From NCBI GenBank assembly GCA_023229465.1, contig JALNZE010000008.1:74651-138650 (forward strand): a stretch of 64,000 nt of DNA, read 5' to 3'. Made by a program: the position numbers and the translations under genes. Origin of the DNA: Chitinophagaceae bacterium. Its GTDB lineage: Bacteria > Bacteroidota > Bacteroidia > Chitinophagales > Chitinophagaceae. Positions 29,584-37,908 of this stretch are shown here, in pieces. Position 1 is the first letter of the stretch. Each line of letters starts with the position of its first letter. Under the pieces are notes generated by a model, which did not search any database, was not told the DNA's origin, and saw nothing but the letters and a program-made list of their open reading frames with translations.

Positions 29584-30357
29584 CTAATTCCATATTTTCC
29601 ATTTGGCATTGTTTTCATCCCATAGTTCATTCAATTGAATTTTATCTCTTAAAGTATCCATGCATTTCCAGAATCCTGTGTGTTTAAAAGTATAAACTTC
29701 TCCTTCGGCGGATAACTTTTCCATTGGTTCTCTCTCAAAAATTGTTGAATCATTGTCTATATAGTCTATTACCTTAGGCTCACAAATGAAAAACCCCCCG
29801 TTAATCCAGCTACCATCCCCTCTTGGTTTTTCCATAAAAGAATGAACATTATTGTTTTCATCAATTTCTAACGCACCAAATTTTCCCTCAGGTTGAACGG
29901 CTGTTACAGTTACAGCCTTCCCATGTTTTTGATGAAAATTAACGAGTTCTTTTATATTGATATCAGCGACACCATCGCCGTACGTAAGAAGAAAAGTTTC
30001 ATTCTTAATATATTCTTTTGCTCTTTTAATTCTTCCCCCGGTCATAGTATGCAAGCCTGTTTCCAATAAGGTTACTTTCCATGGTTCTGATGAATTATTA
30101 TGAACAGTCATTTGATTAGAACTTAATTCAAAAGTTACATCACTTTGATGTAAGAAATAGTTGGCAAAATATTCCTTGATATAATAACCCTTATATCCAA
30201 GCAAGATTACAAACTCATTAAAACCATGACTAGAATAAATTTTCATAATATGCCATAAAATAGGTTTCCCCCCTATCTCAGCCATAGGCTTTGGACGTAT
30301 ATCCGTTTCTTCACTAAGACGTGTCCCGAATCCACCTGCAAGAATTAGTACTTTCAT
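29584..30357 (-). CDS. rfbF: Glucose-1-phosphate cytidylyltransferase
   Basis: The 257-residue nucleotidyltransferase starts VLILAGGFGTRLSEETDIRP and has WHIMKIYSSHGFNEFVILLG and TYGDGVADIN, all characteristic of RfbF. It makes CDP-glucose from CTP and glucose 1-phosphate, feeding RfbG directly downstream. It is cytosolic. It is the only enzyme of its kind in the window and defines the CDP-sugar branch of the locus. Confidence 0.93.
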   Translation of the reverse strand: MKVLILAGGFGTRLSEETDIRPKPMAEIGGKPILWHIMKIYSSHGFNEFVILLGYKGYYIKEYFANYFLHQSDVTFELSSNQMTVHNNSSEPWKVTLLETGLHTMTGGRIKRAKEYIKNETFLLTYGDGVADINIKELVNFHQKHGKAVTVTAVQPEGKFGALEIDENNNVHSFMEKPRGDGSWINGGFFICEPKVIDYIDNDSTIFEREPMEKLSAEGEVYTFKHTGFWKCMDTLRDKIQLNELWDENNAKWKIWN

Positions 30358-30399
30358 AGATTTAATTAACAGCGCAATTACTTACGTTTAATTTTAATA

Positions 30400-31179
30400 T
30401 TATTCCTTACTTGTATTTATTTTTTGGGCAACTATGCAAATAGAATACCCGGTATATGGTATTATTTTATCAAATAGAATTGGCAACACTCTGATCGGTA
30501 AGATTACAGACCATGCAAAAAGGTAATCCATTTTTCCAAGGAACCGAAATAATCCAGTAATTTTCTGGCTAAAAAAGCCACTGCAATATTCAATTGAAAT
30601 AAGTTCAAATCCCGTTTTTTTACAAATACTAATACAATCCTGTTCATCATATCCTAATCTAACATGACCACCATCTTCTATTGGATTCTCAGTATACGCA
30701 TAATCGTCACCCCACATTGGCACTAAATTCTTATTAGGAGTAGTTAATAATAATACCCCCCCTTCCACTAAACAATTATGCATATCACTCATTAGTTTTA
30801 CATCATCAATAATATGTTCAATGTTTTCAGTACAGATAATATATTCAAATCTATTTATTAATTCTTTTTTTTTATCCAATTGCCTCACATCCCAAACCTC
30901 GAAACTGGCATCCTTTTGGCAGATATTTGCTCTTTTCTGTGCCTTTAATTGATTATTTTTATCCCAGCTTAAACCAAGAGATTTATACCCCTTTGAAGCA
31001 CCTCCAATAGTAAAAGCCCCACTACCACATCCTACGTCTAATAAATTATAACCCTCGCTTTTTGTTTTCCTGACTGGCAGTTTTTTGGATAGCCATTTCC
31101 ATCTATCCATAACTAGCGTATCACCATTAATTAAAGTAGCTTTCCATCCAAATAACCTAACAATTAAATTTGTATCCAT
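30400..31179 (-). CDS. Class I SAM-dependent methyltransferase
   Basis: The 259-residue protein has the SAM-binding motif LLDVGCGSGAFTIGGASKG near residues 46-64 and post-motifs CTENIEHI and LLLTTPNKN, giving a UbiE-like class I fold. It lacks the zinc and C-terminal domains of the sugar C-methyltransferases, so O- or N-methylation of a glycan or sugar nucleotide is more likely. It is 1 base from the glycosyltransferase gene upstream and 42 from rfbF downstream. The target is unknown. Confidence 0.78.
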   Translation of the reverse strand: MDTNLIVRLFGWKATLINGDTLVMDRWKWLSKKLPVRKTKSEGYNLLDVGCGSGAFTIGGASKGYKSLGLSWDKNNQLKAQKRANICQKDASFEVWDVRQLDKKKELINRFEYIICTENIEHIIDDVKLMSDMHNCLVEGGVLLLTTPNKNLVPMWGDDYAYTENPIEDGGHVRLGYDEQDCISICKKTGFELISIEYCSGFFSQKITGLFRFLGKMDYLFAWSVILPIRVLPILFDKIIPYTGYSICIVAQKINTSKE

Positions 31180-31180
31180 T

Positions 31181-32332
31181 TCACATAAGTTGTTTTATAA
31201 ATTTTTCATACCGGGTACCGTAATTATCCCAATGCAATGATTTATTGGCAATATTTACAGTATTTAATTTCATTGACTGCAATAAAGACCTGTCATTATA
31301 AAGTTGAGAAATCTTATTTGCTATGGCATGAGGGGAACGTATCGGAACAATAAATCCATTTATTCCATCTTCAATTATATCCTCCCCTCCTGTATTTGTG
31401 GTGGCTATTACAGGCACACCGCAAGCCATTATTTGGGGAATCACCATACTTAACCCTTCTTCAATGGAAGGATGCACCGCAACGTCACACTGACTGATCC
31501 ACTTAGCCAATTCATAATGTGGCAAATGGCCTTTCCAATGCCAGTTAGATTTGCTGTATTTTTTGATAACAGGATTCATCTCAGCAGCTACACCCCCGAT
31601 AAACCAAACTTCAAAATCTTCTTCACCAATTTTCAATTGGGATAGCGCTTCAAATAAATAAATCAACCCTTTTCTAATTGAAACCATTCCTAAATATAAA
31701 ATCACAAATTTATTATTTGCTTTTCCGAACTGAACCGGTTTAAAGTAATTGCTGACACCATAGTTGTTAATGATCAATTTTGTTTCAGGAACACCCATTT
31801 CTAAAAAAGTCTGCTTTACAAATTGAGAGGGTATAGATATATAATCAACTGCTTCATACTCCTTCAATTCTTTTTCGATCACACGCTTATCTATAGAGAA
31901 TTCCATACCAAACTTTCTGTACTCTTCCTGTAGTATCCTATCCTGGTATTGAATATGTGATGACCCTCTCTCTACAATGGTTTTCAGGCCCAACCCCCTT
32001 GCTACTAAAATACTATTCAGCGACATTGCGCTCCAGCCAATAAACACTTTTGCTTCCGGATAATTATGCAAATTACCTGCCACCCATTTGTCAAAAAACT
32101 CCATGTTACTATAATCATCTTTATTAAATTTCACTCTGAATGCTGAAAGTAAATTGGTTTTTATTTTATCCCGGCTAATATTTTCCCTGTCGACTCTTTT
32201 AACAAACCTACGAAGCCAATTGTCTTTTTGATAGGCATAGGCTGTGAAGAACTTAGTCAGAAACCCCTTATTCTCCAGTTGTTCCGCCAGGGCAAAAGCA
32301 TGAAATTTTGTCTGGCAGGATACTATTACCAT
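31181..32332 (-). CDS. Family 4 glycosyltransferase
   Basis: The 383-residue GT-B protein begins MVIVSCQTKFHAFALAEQLE. It has VILYLGMVSIRKGLIYLFEA at the domain junction and VHPSIEEGLSMVIPQIMACG with the E-x7 donor motif. The N terminus with a VSCQ-KFHAF pattern resembles transferases that follow methyltransferases in surface glycan loci. It is 1 base before the methyltransferase gene. The donor is unknown. Confidence 0.82.
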   Translation of the reverse strand: MVIVSCQTKFHAFALAEQLENKGFLTKFFTAYAYQKDNWLRRFVKRVDRENISRDKIKTNLLSAFRVKFNKDDYSNMEFFDKWVAGNLHNYPEAKVFIGWSAMSLNSILVARGLGLKTIVERGSSHIQYQDRILQEEYRKFGMEFSIDKRVIEKELKEYEAVDYISIPSQFVKQTFLEMGVPETKLIINNYGVSNYFKPVQFGKANNKFVILYLGMVSIRKGLIYLFEALSQLKIGEEDFEVWFIGGVAAEMNPVIKKYSKSNWHWKGHLPHYELAKWISQCDVAVHPSIEEGLSMVIPQIMACGVPVIATTNTGGEDIIEDGINGFIVPIRSPHAIANKISQLYNDRSLLQSMKLNTVNIANKSLHWDNYGTRYEKFIKQLM

Positions 32333-32418
32333 TTCAATAGAGCAAATGAAAAAACGACCAGGGATCTTGATAAATACATCAAAGCTAGATTAACTGAATA
32401 CTTTCGTTCTTATAGAAA

Positions 32419-33381
32419 TTAATTGCTAAAATTATTTAATTCCCTTTTCAATAAAATTTCTACTAAATTATACACATTACTATGAGCTTTCCAATTCAAT
32501 ATACTGGAAGCCTTTTCAGGATTTAATAGTACCTGCTTAGCATCACCAGGGCGGAACAGCGATTTATTTATAATAGTATATTTCTTGTAATCAAGCCCCA
32601 GGTGTTTAAAGGAATACTCAATAAATTCCAACAAAGAAATAGATCTGCCGGTAGCAATAATAAAATCCTCTGGTGTATCTGTATTCAACATTAGATTCAT
32701 AGCTATACAATATTCTTCCGCTAATCCCCAATCTCTTATGATCTCTGTATTACCTACTTCAAGACTGATTTTTTCACCTAAATATATCCGGGCTACCGTA
32801 TGCAATATTTTTTTTGTAACAAACCTCTCATTTCGAAATTCAGATTCGTGATTGGATAAAATTCCGGATACTGCAAACATGCCATAAGATTCCCTGTAAT
32901 GTTTAACAAACCAAAAAGCAGATGATTTGGCTATTGCATAGGGTGAGTTCGGCTGAAAGCCGGTTTCTTCGGTTGCCGGTATCAAACAATTCCCAAAGCA
33001 TTCTGTTGAACATGCATTATAGAATTTTATGCCTGGATTTACAAATCGGATTGCCTCTAATAAATTTACTGTAGCAATGGCAACACTTTCCATCGTTATG
33101 ATAGGTTGTGCAAATGAAAGTCCAACTGAGGTTTGACCCGAAAGATTGTATATTTCATCGGGTTCTGCATCATTCAATAATTGAATAATTTCTTTGAAAT
33201 CCATTAGTGATAGTGACACTATTGGAATTTGGTGAAACAAATTCATTTTTTTTAATGAACAAAAACCACCATTTGCAACATCTCTTGATGTTCCTATTAC
33301 ACTATAGCCATTATTTATGAGGTGCTTTGCCAAAAATGCTCCGTCCTGACCAGATATTCCTATTATTATAGCCTTCTTCAA
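32419..33381 (-). CDS. Gmd paralogue, GDP-sugar 4,6-dehydratase (short form)
   Basis: The 320-residue extended SDR has IIIGISGQDGAFLAKHLI, NLSGQTSVGLSFAQP, the catalytic STECFGN segment and Y-A-I-A-K. It is about 50 residues shorter than the canonical Gmd at 60038-61147 and clearly diverged. The locus also makes GDP-heptose, and shorter Gmd-like enzymes (DmhA/WcbK type) act on GDP-heptose. This gene may therefore provide a 6-deoxyheptose rather than fucose. The dehydratase class is firm; the substrate is inferred. Confidence 0.8.
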   Translation of the reverse strand: MKKAIIIGISGQDGAFLAKHLINNGYSVIGTSRDVANGGFCSLKKMNLFHQIPIVSLSLMDFKEIIQLLNDAEPDEIYNLSGQTSVGLSFAQPIITMESVAIATVNLLEAIRFVNPGIKFYNACSTECFGNCLIPATEETGFQPNSPYAIAKSSAFWFVKHYRESYGMFAVSGILSNHESEFRNERFVTKKILHTVARIYLGEKISLEVGNTEIIRDWGLAEEYCIAMNLMLNTDTPEDFIIATGRSISLLEFIEYSFKHLGLDYKKYTIINKSLFRPGDAKQVLLNPEKASSILNWKAHSNVYNLVEILLKRELNNFSN

Positions 33382-33456
33382 TTTTTTGAATATTTATTTT
33401 ATAGTGGTTATTAAAAATGTTTTATATAGCCAACTTTTATCAAAATATTCTAAACT

Positions 33457-34302
33457 CTATTTAGATAGCAAAACTCCTACGTTATAAGATTGACCAGTTG
33501 ATTCTAGATAGCCTTTCCAAAATTTATTAGCACTTTTATCTATTCCACCAATTTGCAATTTTTTTTTTGGAGCATTGTCACGCAGCCAATGCATAGCATT
33601 ATCCAAACCAAAATCGTGATAATATAATATCTCATGGTTTTTAAATCCAGCTTCAATTCCTAATTTAACTAACGATTCAGCAGTAAAGTAATAGTTATGC
33701 ACCGTTCGAAAGAAAAATGGCGCATATATATCAAAATGAAGTTTCAGCATAACATCATTCAAATTAGGTGTAAACAGTATTAATTTTCCACTATCATTTA
33801 GTAATGTAAAAATATTTTTTAGATATTCTAATGGGTTATACGTATGCTCAATAACCTGAATAGATAATGCAATATCTGGTTTTATTACGTCAGAGGCAAC
33901 TGCTTTTTCAACAGATTGGAATACCTCATGCCCTCGTTCCTTAAGTGATGCGTGATAACCAAGGTAAGGCTCTATACCAATAGTTTTAGAAACCATTCCT
34001 TTAACTAAATCCAATAACGATCCGCCACCGCAACCGCAATCAGCAACAACGGTACCCCTGTTTATATGCTTTGAAATAAAGCTGAAATAGCCTGCTTGTT
34101 CAGAATCATGTAGCTGAAAATAATCTTCAGCCAATGACCCATTATTTACTAATTCCCGATAGGAACTTGATTCATAATCAATTTGGGGGAAATGATCAAG
34201 TAACGCATACCCATATTTATCATCGACTAAAACTTCATAAACCTCATCAGAAAAATTTCCAAAATGGCCATTCCGGATTTTACCCTTAAATAACTTATTC
34301 AT
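33457..34302 (-). CDS. Class I SAM-dependent methyltransferase (Methyltransf_23-like)
   Basis: The 281-residue protein has the SAM loop VVADCGCGGGSLLDL near residues 85-99, IQVIEHTYNP and ILFTPNLND in the later motifs. The N-terminal stretch of about 75 residues has no recognised domain. It resembles methyltransferases that modify sugars in lipopolysaccharide loci. It stands between the Gmd paralogue and the PtmA-like SDR. O-methylation of a glycan residue is the most likely role, without direct evidence. Confidence 0.75.
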   Translation of the reverse strand: MNKLFKGKIRNGHFGNFSDEVYEVLVDDKYGYALLDHFPQIDYESSSYRELVNNGSLAEDYFQLHDSEQAGYFSFISKHINRGTVVADCGCGGGSLLDLVKGMVSKTIGIEPYLGYHASLKERGHEVFQSVEKAVASDVIKPDIALSIQVIEHTYNPLEYLKNIFTLLNDSGKLILFTPNLNDVMLKLHFDIYAPFFFRTVHNYYFTAESLVKLGIEAGFKNHEILYYHDFGLDNAMHWLRDNAPKKKLQIGGIDKSANKFWKGYLESTGQSYNVGVLLSK

Positions 34303-34326
34303 AGTAAATATTTTAAAAATGATTAA

Positions 34327-35139
34327 CTACCAGGCAGTCCACCCCCCATCTATGATCACTGTTGAACCAGTCATATACTTTGATTCATCAGAGGCCAGAA
34401 ATTTGAAAACTCCATTTAGTTCATTCACTTCGCACATTCTTCCTATAGGAGAAAGTTTTGCAAAATTTATTAAAAATTTTTCATCATGATTATTAAATAC
34501 CCCATGTGGCGCTACCGCATTACATCGGATATTTTTCTTAGCATAAAAAGTTGCTACATACCTGGTGAAATTCGGAATGAAAGATTTAGAGACAATATAA
34601 TCTACCGGCTTGAATAAAATACCTGATTCATCACCAAAATCATAAAGGTTTTGATTGGGTGAAACAAGTGCATAGGTAGATGCAACATTAATAATATTTC
34701 CAAAACCCTGACGAAGCATCTGCCTGCAGAATACCTGCGTTGTCAATACGGTACCTATCGTATTAACTTCAATAGATTTTTTCAGTAAATGAATAGGGTA
34801 GTTTTCAAATGAACTCTCATTAATACTCGATTTTCCTGTTTTATCAAATTTCGCGTCTATTGCGGCATTATTAATCAAAACATCAACTTTACCAAACTTA
34901 TCGATGGTTTTCTCCAATGAGTTTTTAATACTTTGTTCATCAGTAATATCAATATCCACTACAAGAAAATCAGTGCTATTAAAACCCTCTTTTTCCAGTT
35001 CCATTGCAATAGCCTTGACCCTATCTTTCTGAATATCAGCCAAAACAACTTTAGCTCTGTTATTCAGGAAGTTTTTTGAGATCGAAAATCCGATCAATCC
35101 AAAAGCACCCGTTATAAACACAACCTTATCTTCAACCAT
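34327..35139 (-). CDS. Classical short-chain dehydrogenase/reductase, PtmA-like
   Basis: The 270-residue SDR has GAFGLIGFSIS (TGxxxGxG loop), NNAAID, the catalytic serine in NVASTYALVSP and Y-I-V-S-K. Its C terminus, with MTGSTVIIDGG, is standard for the class. It resembles PtmA from flagellin-glycosylation loci, which sits beside a cytidylyltransferase and a NeuB-type synthase just as here. It overlaps the following Gfo/Idh gene by 8 bases. It likely oxidises or reduces a precursor or the finished ulosonic acid. Confidence 0.8.
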   Translation of the reverse strand: MVEDKVVFITGAFGLIGFSISKNFLNNRAKVVLADIQKDRVKAIAMELEKEGFNSTDFLVVDIDITDEQSIKNSLEKTIDKFGKVDVLINNAAIDAKFDKTGKSSINESSFENYPIHLLKKSIEVNTIGTVLTTQVFCRQMLRQGFGNIINVASTYALVSPNQNLYDFGDESGILFKPVDYIVSKSFIPNFTRYVATFYAKKNIRCNAVAPHGVFNNHDEKFLINFAKLSPIGRMCEVNELNGVFKFLASDESKYMTGSTVIIDGGWTAW

Positions 35140-36133
35140 TTTTCCAGTTTTCCTTTTTGCAAATATTTAAAATCACTTCAGATTCATCAACTGCCTGAAT
35201 GGAATCTTTTATGTTAAAATCTGTGGTTTTCTTAAAGAACGCTACCAGTTCATCAATAAAAAGTTCATTCCGTTCAAACTTATCAGCTTTCAGCACTTTC
35301 TCCTTCCTCCCAGTTATTATTGTTAATGATGCCAGCAGATAATCAAAACGGATGTTTGCATCATCAAATATAAATTCAATATATCGTTCATGATGTTTGG
35401 AATAATAGTCCAGATGCGAATGCCCCGTACCGCCATTCGCATATTGGTAGATAATATCACAACCACTTTCTACATCTATTTTCAGCTTGCTTCTGAAATT
35501 TTTGACATTTTTTGTCTGGCATACTTTGGATCCCGTTATCCAGTTTACAATATCAATATCATGCGAAAGCGTTAATGCTACTCCTCCTCCCAATTCCTTC
35601 CGCGCAGCATAGGATTTCCTGTAATCTTCCCATGGATGCCAGTCGGGGAGAAATTCCCCCCATTTGCTTGAAAACGAAATCAGGTTACCATAAGTTTTAT
35701 TCTCAACAATCTGCTTTACCTTTCTTAACAGTGGATGGTACCGTAACATATACGCCACCACTACCAGTTTTCTATTCCTGCCTATTTCTTTTCTGAGTCG
35801 TTCAATACCTGCTTTGCTATCAGACAATGGCTTTTCAATTAACAGATGTGAACCTACTTGTAAACACCGGATAGCCTGTGTCATATGCATAGAAGTAGGA
35901 CTGCAAATAATAGTGGCATAAATAGCTAATTTGCCAACTTCCTTCCAGTTTGCAACAACAACAATTTTCTGTCCGTTAATAACCAGATTATCACTTCTTT
36001 TATGTCTGAAAACAAAAACATTTTTGAATCCCAAAGAAACCAGGTTAGTCATATGTCTGACACCAATTGAACCAGCGCCTATAACCAGTATATTTTTCTG
36101 AAGAATCTGCTTATGCAAACTTGATACACTCAT
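35132..36133 (-). CDS. Gfo/Idh/MocA family oxidoreductase
   Basis: The 333-residue protein has the Rossmann loop LVIGAGSIGVRHMTNL, the family signature LIEKPLSDS near residue 96, and WHPWEDYRKSYAA with GGGVALTLSHDID in the catalytic domain, including the conserved histidine. It overlaps the cytidylyltransferase gene by 23 bases and the SDR gene by 8. This coupling strongly ties it to CMP-ulosonic acid synthesis, probably as a dehydrogenase or reductase for a sugar precursor. Confidence 0.82.
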   Translation of the reverse strand: MSVSSLHKQILQKNILVIGAGSIGVRHMTNLVSLGFKNVFVFRHKRSDNLVINGQKIVVVANWKEVGKLAIYATIICSPTSMHMTQAIRCLQVGSHLLIEKPLSDSKAGIERLRKEIGRNRKLVVVAYMLRYHPLLRKVKQIVENKTYGNLISFSSKWGEFLPDWHPWEDYRKSYAARKELGGGVALTLSHDIDIVNWITGSKVCQTKNVKNFRSKLKIDVESGCDIIYQYANGGTGHSHLDYYSKHHERYIEFIFDDANIRFDYLLASLTIITGRKEKVLKADKFERNELFIDELVAFFKKTTDFNIKDSIQAVDESEVILNICKKENWKNG

Positions 36134-36833
36134 TATTTTCCATATATAATTCAGCTACTGCAAAATCCCCCAGCGTATCAATGTCTATGGCAAACTCCTT
36201 ATCAACATAATAGGGTAGAATATTTTTCCCGGTCATACTCCTTTTCTCAACAATTGTATCGTAACGTATCACATCAAGGTATCCAATCTGCCAGTATTTT
36301 TTAGGTAGTTGCTGTCTTGCTTGATTAAAGGGTTCAAATATTTCATCCTGTTCAATTAATGGAATCATCGGTTCGTCGAAATTATTTATCGTCCACATTT
36401 TGTAGGGAGTAACAGGTGCTTCAGTAACAATTCTGAGACTATCACAACCCGAACGAGTCAGTTTCTCTATAGATGCTGTGATATGCTCCACCTTTCTAAC
36501 AGGGGAAGTTGGTCTTAACTGGACAACATAATCTGGTTTATAATTTTCGTTTCCTTTCAACCATCTTAACATGTGATCAAAGACTTCAAAATCTGAACTA
36601 AAATCCTGGGCATATTCAGCTGGTCGTAGTGTTGGAATATCTGCGCCATATCTGGTAGATACACTGGCGATCTCTTCATCATCAGTAGAAACAATTACCC
36701 TGCTTATCAAAGGAACTTTCTGAGCTGCCAGAATGCTGTATGAAATAAGCGGATAGCCAAGTAGGGGCCGGATGTTTTTACCAGGTAACCCTTTACTTCC
36801 CCCTCTTGCAGGTATAATTGCGAGAATTTCCAT
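36111..36833 (-). CDS. Acylneuraminate cytidylyltransferase (NeuA/PtmB-like)
   Basis: The 240-residue protein starts with the CMP-NulO synthetase signature IIPARGGSKGLPGKNIRPL and has STDDEEIA, QLRPTSPVR and the metal-site region DIDTLGDF. It activates a ulosonic acid as its CMP derivative in the cytosol. The acid is presumably the product of the NeuB-fusion gene 1.1 kb upstream. Neuraminic, legionaminic and other nonulosonic acids use this family, so the exact substrate remains open. Confidence 0.88.
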   Translation of the reverse strand: MEILAIIPARGGSKGLPGKNIRPLLGYPLISYSILAAQKVPLISRVIVSTDDEEIASVSTRYGADIPTLRPAEYAQDFSSDFEVFDHMLRWLKGNENYKPDYVVQLRPTSPVRKVEHITASIEKLTRSGCDSLRIVTEAPVTPYKMWTINNFDEPMIPLIEQDEIFEPFNQARQQLPKKYWQIGYLDVIRYDTIVEKRSMTGKNILPYYVDKEFAIDIDTLGDFAVAELYMENNECIKFA

Positions 36834-36868
36834 TTCTTAAACCTATTTAATCAACTATTTTAAGGCTA

Positions 36869-36876
36869 CAAACTTA
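36869..36876 (-). promoter_or_regulatory. Candidate -7 box upstream of the cytidylyltransferase gene
   Basis: The minus strand reads TAAGTTTG, a match to TAnnTTTG, 35 bases upstream of the start at 36833 and in a 70-base gap inside an otherwise tight operon. No TTTG -33 box is visible at the usual spacing. An internal promoter is possible but weakly supported. Confidence 0.3.
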
Positions 36877-36903
36877 GCAATTGCATTATAGCATTGTTAA
36901 GCA

Positions 36904-37908
36904 CTATGTAATCGGCAGATGTGTAACAGTAGTATTATTAATCAAATTATACTCCCTTAGCAGGGCCCCTACAAACAGTTTATGATTTGTATAAGCCTCT
37001 GCATATTTGGGAAGTCCGCAATAATTCGTGCTAAATAATGAGGTAGTCAAATCAGCCGTTAGTTCATTTTGAAATTTTAAATTAAATGGAACTATCTCAA
37101 CAGAATTGTCTTCTTCTTTGCTACAAAAAAAAGCACAGGAATTTACACTCTCTCTAATCACGATATTTTCAAACCCGGTTGAAATATTAATATAAATCTT
37201 TTTAAAAGTGTTTGGAATACCTTTTTCCTGTCTTGTTGAAATTAAATTTATAAATGTTCCATTTTTAAATTTTCCATTAACAGAACCTGTAAATTCAACA
37301 TAACCGGCTCTTTTACTGTTTAATATACCCCTGTCAACGAGATTGGCCTCCATCATTGACAAATCAGAATTAATTAAAAAAGAAATCGTATCGATAAAAT
37401 GCAGGGAATTACAGCCCAATCCCCAGTCTTCTCCAAATACAAAAACAGAATCAATAGAAGTAAGCCCGTTTATCCTAGACTTGAGATTATTATAAAATGA
37501 GGATTCCCTTCTTGGATGATTAACCCAGAACTGGCAAGGGCTGTTTATACTTACCAATTCATTAACATACTCATATTCATTTAAAGACTGAAACAATACT
37601 TTCTCTAAAATGATATTCTCTACAGATGCATGAGCAAGTAATTGTTTCAAAACAGGATACCGGACATTGGAACTTGTAGATATAATTACTATGTTTATCT
37701 CATGCGGTATGAATCCCCAGTCATTTGTAAATACAACATCATGATCGTGTTCAACCTCAGACTCTCTTAATTTGCAGTTTGCAAGTGATAGTTCAGAAGA
37801 GTCTAAAACATAAACGGTCTGTTTCACCTTACATTTCAGCACACCCTGCAAATGTCTGCTACCAAGTTGTCCTGCCCCAATAATTAAAGTTATTTTACTA
37901 CCGCTCAT
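36904..37908 (-). CDS. Gfo/Idh/MocA-like oxidoreductase, divergent
   Basis: The 334-residue protein has a Rossmann loop LIIGAGQLGSRHLQGVL. Where family members have EKP it reads IILEKVLFQS, so the signature proline is lost. The rest of the length and order fit the family, with WGLGCNSLHFIDTISF in place of the usual GG-x3-D-x-G-x-H-x2-D region. It shares one base with the NeuB-fusion stop codon (TAATG), so translation is coupled. It may be a dehydrogenase or a non-redox epimerase of the ulosonic-acid pathway. Confidence 0.68.
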   Translation of the reverse strand: MSGSKITLIIGAGQLGSRHLQGVLKCKVKQTVYVLDSSELSLANCKLRESEVEHDHDVVFTNDWGFIPHEINIVIISTSSNVRYPVLKQLLAHASVENIILEKVLFQSLNEYEYVNELVSINSPCQFWVNHPRRESSFYNNLKSRINGLTSIDSVFVFGEDWGLGCNSLHFIDTISFLINSDLSMMEANLVDRGILNSKRAGYVEFTGSVNGKFKNGTFINLISTRQEKGIPNTFKKIYINISTGFENIVIRESVNSCAFFCSKEEDNSVEIVPFNLKFQNELTADLTTSLFSTNYCGLPKYAEAYTNHKLFVGALLREYNLINNTTVTHLPIT

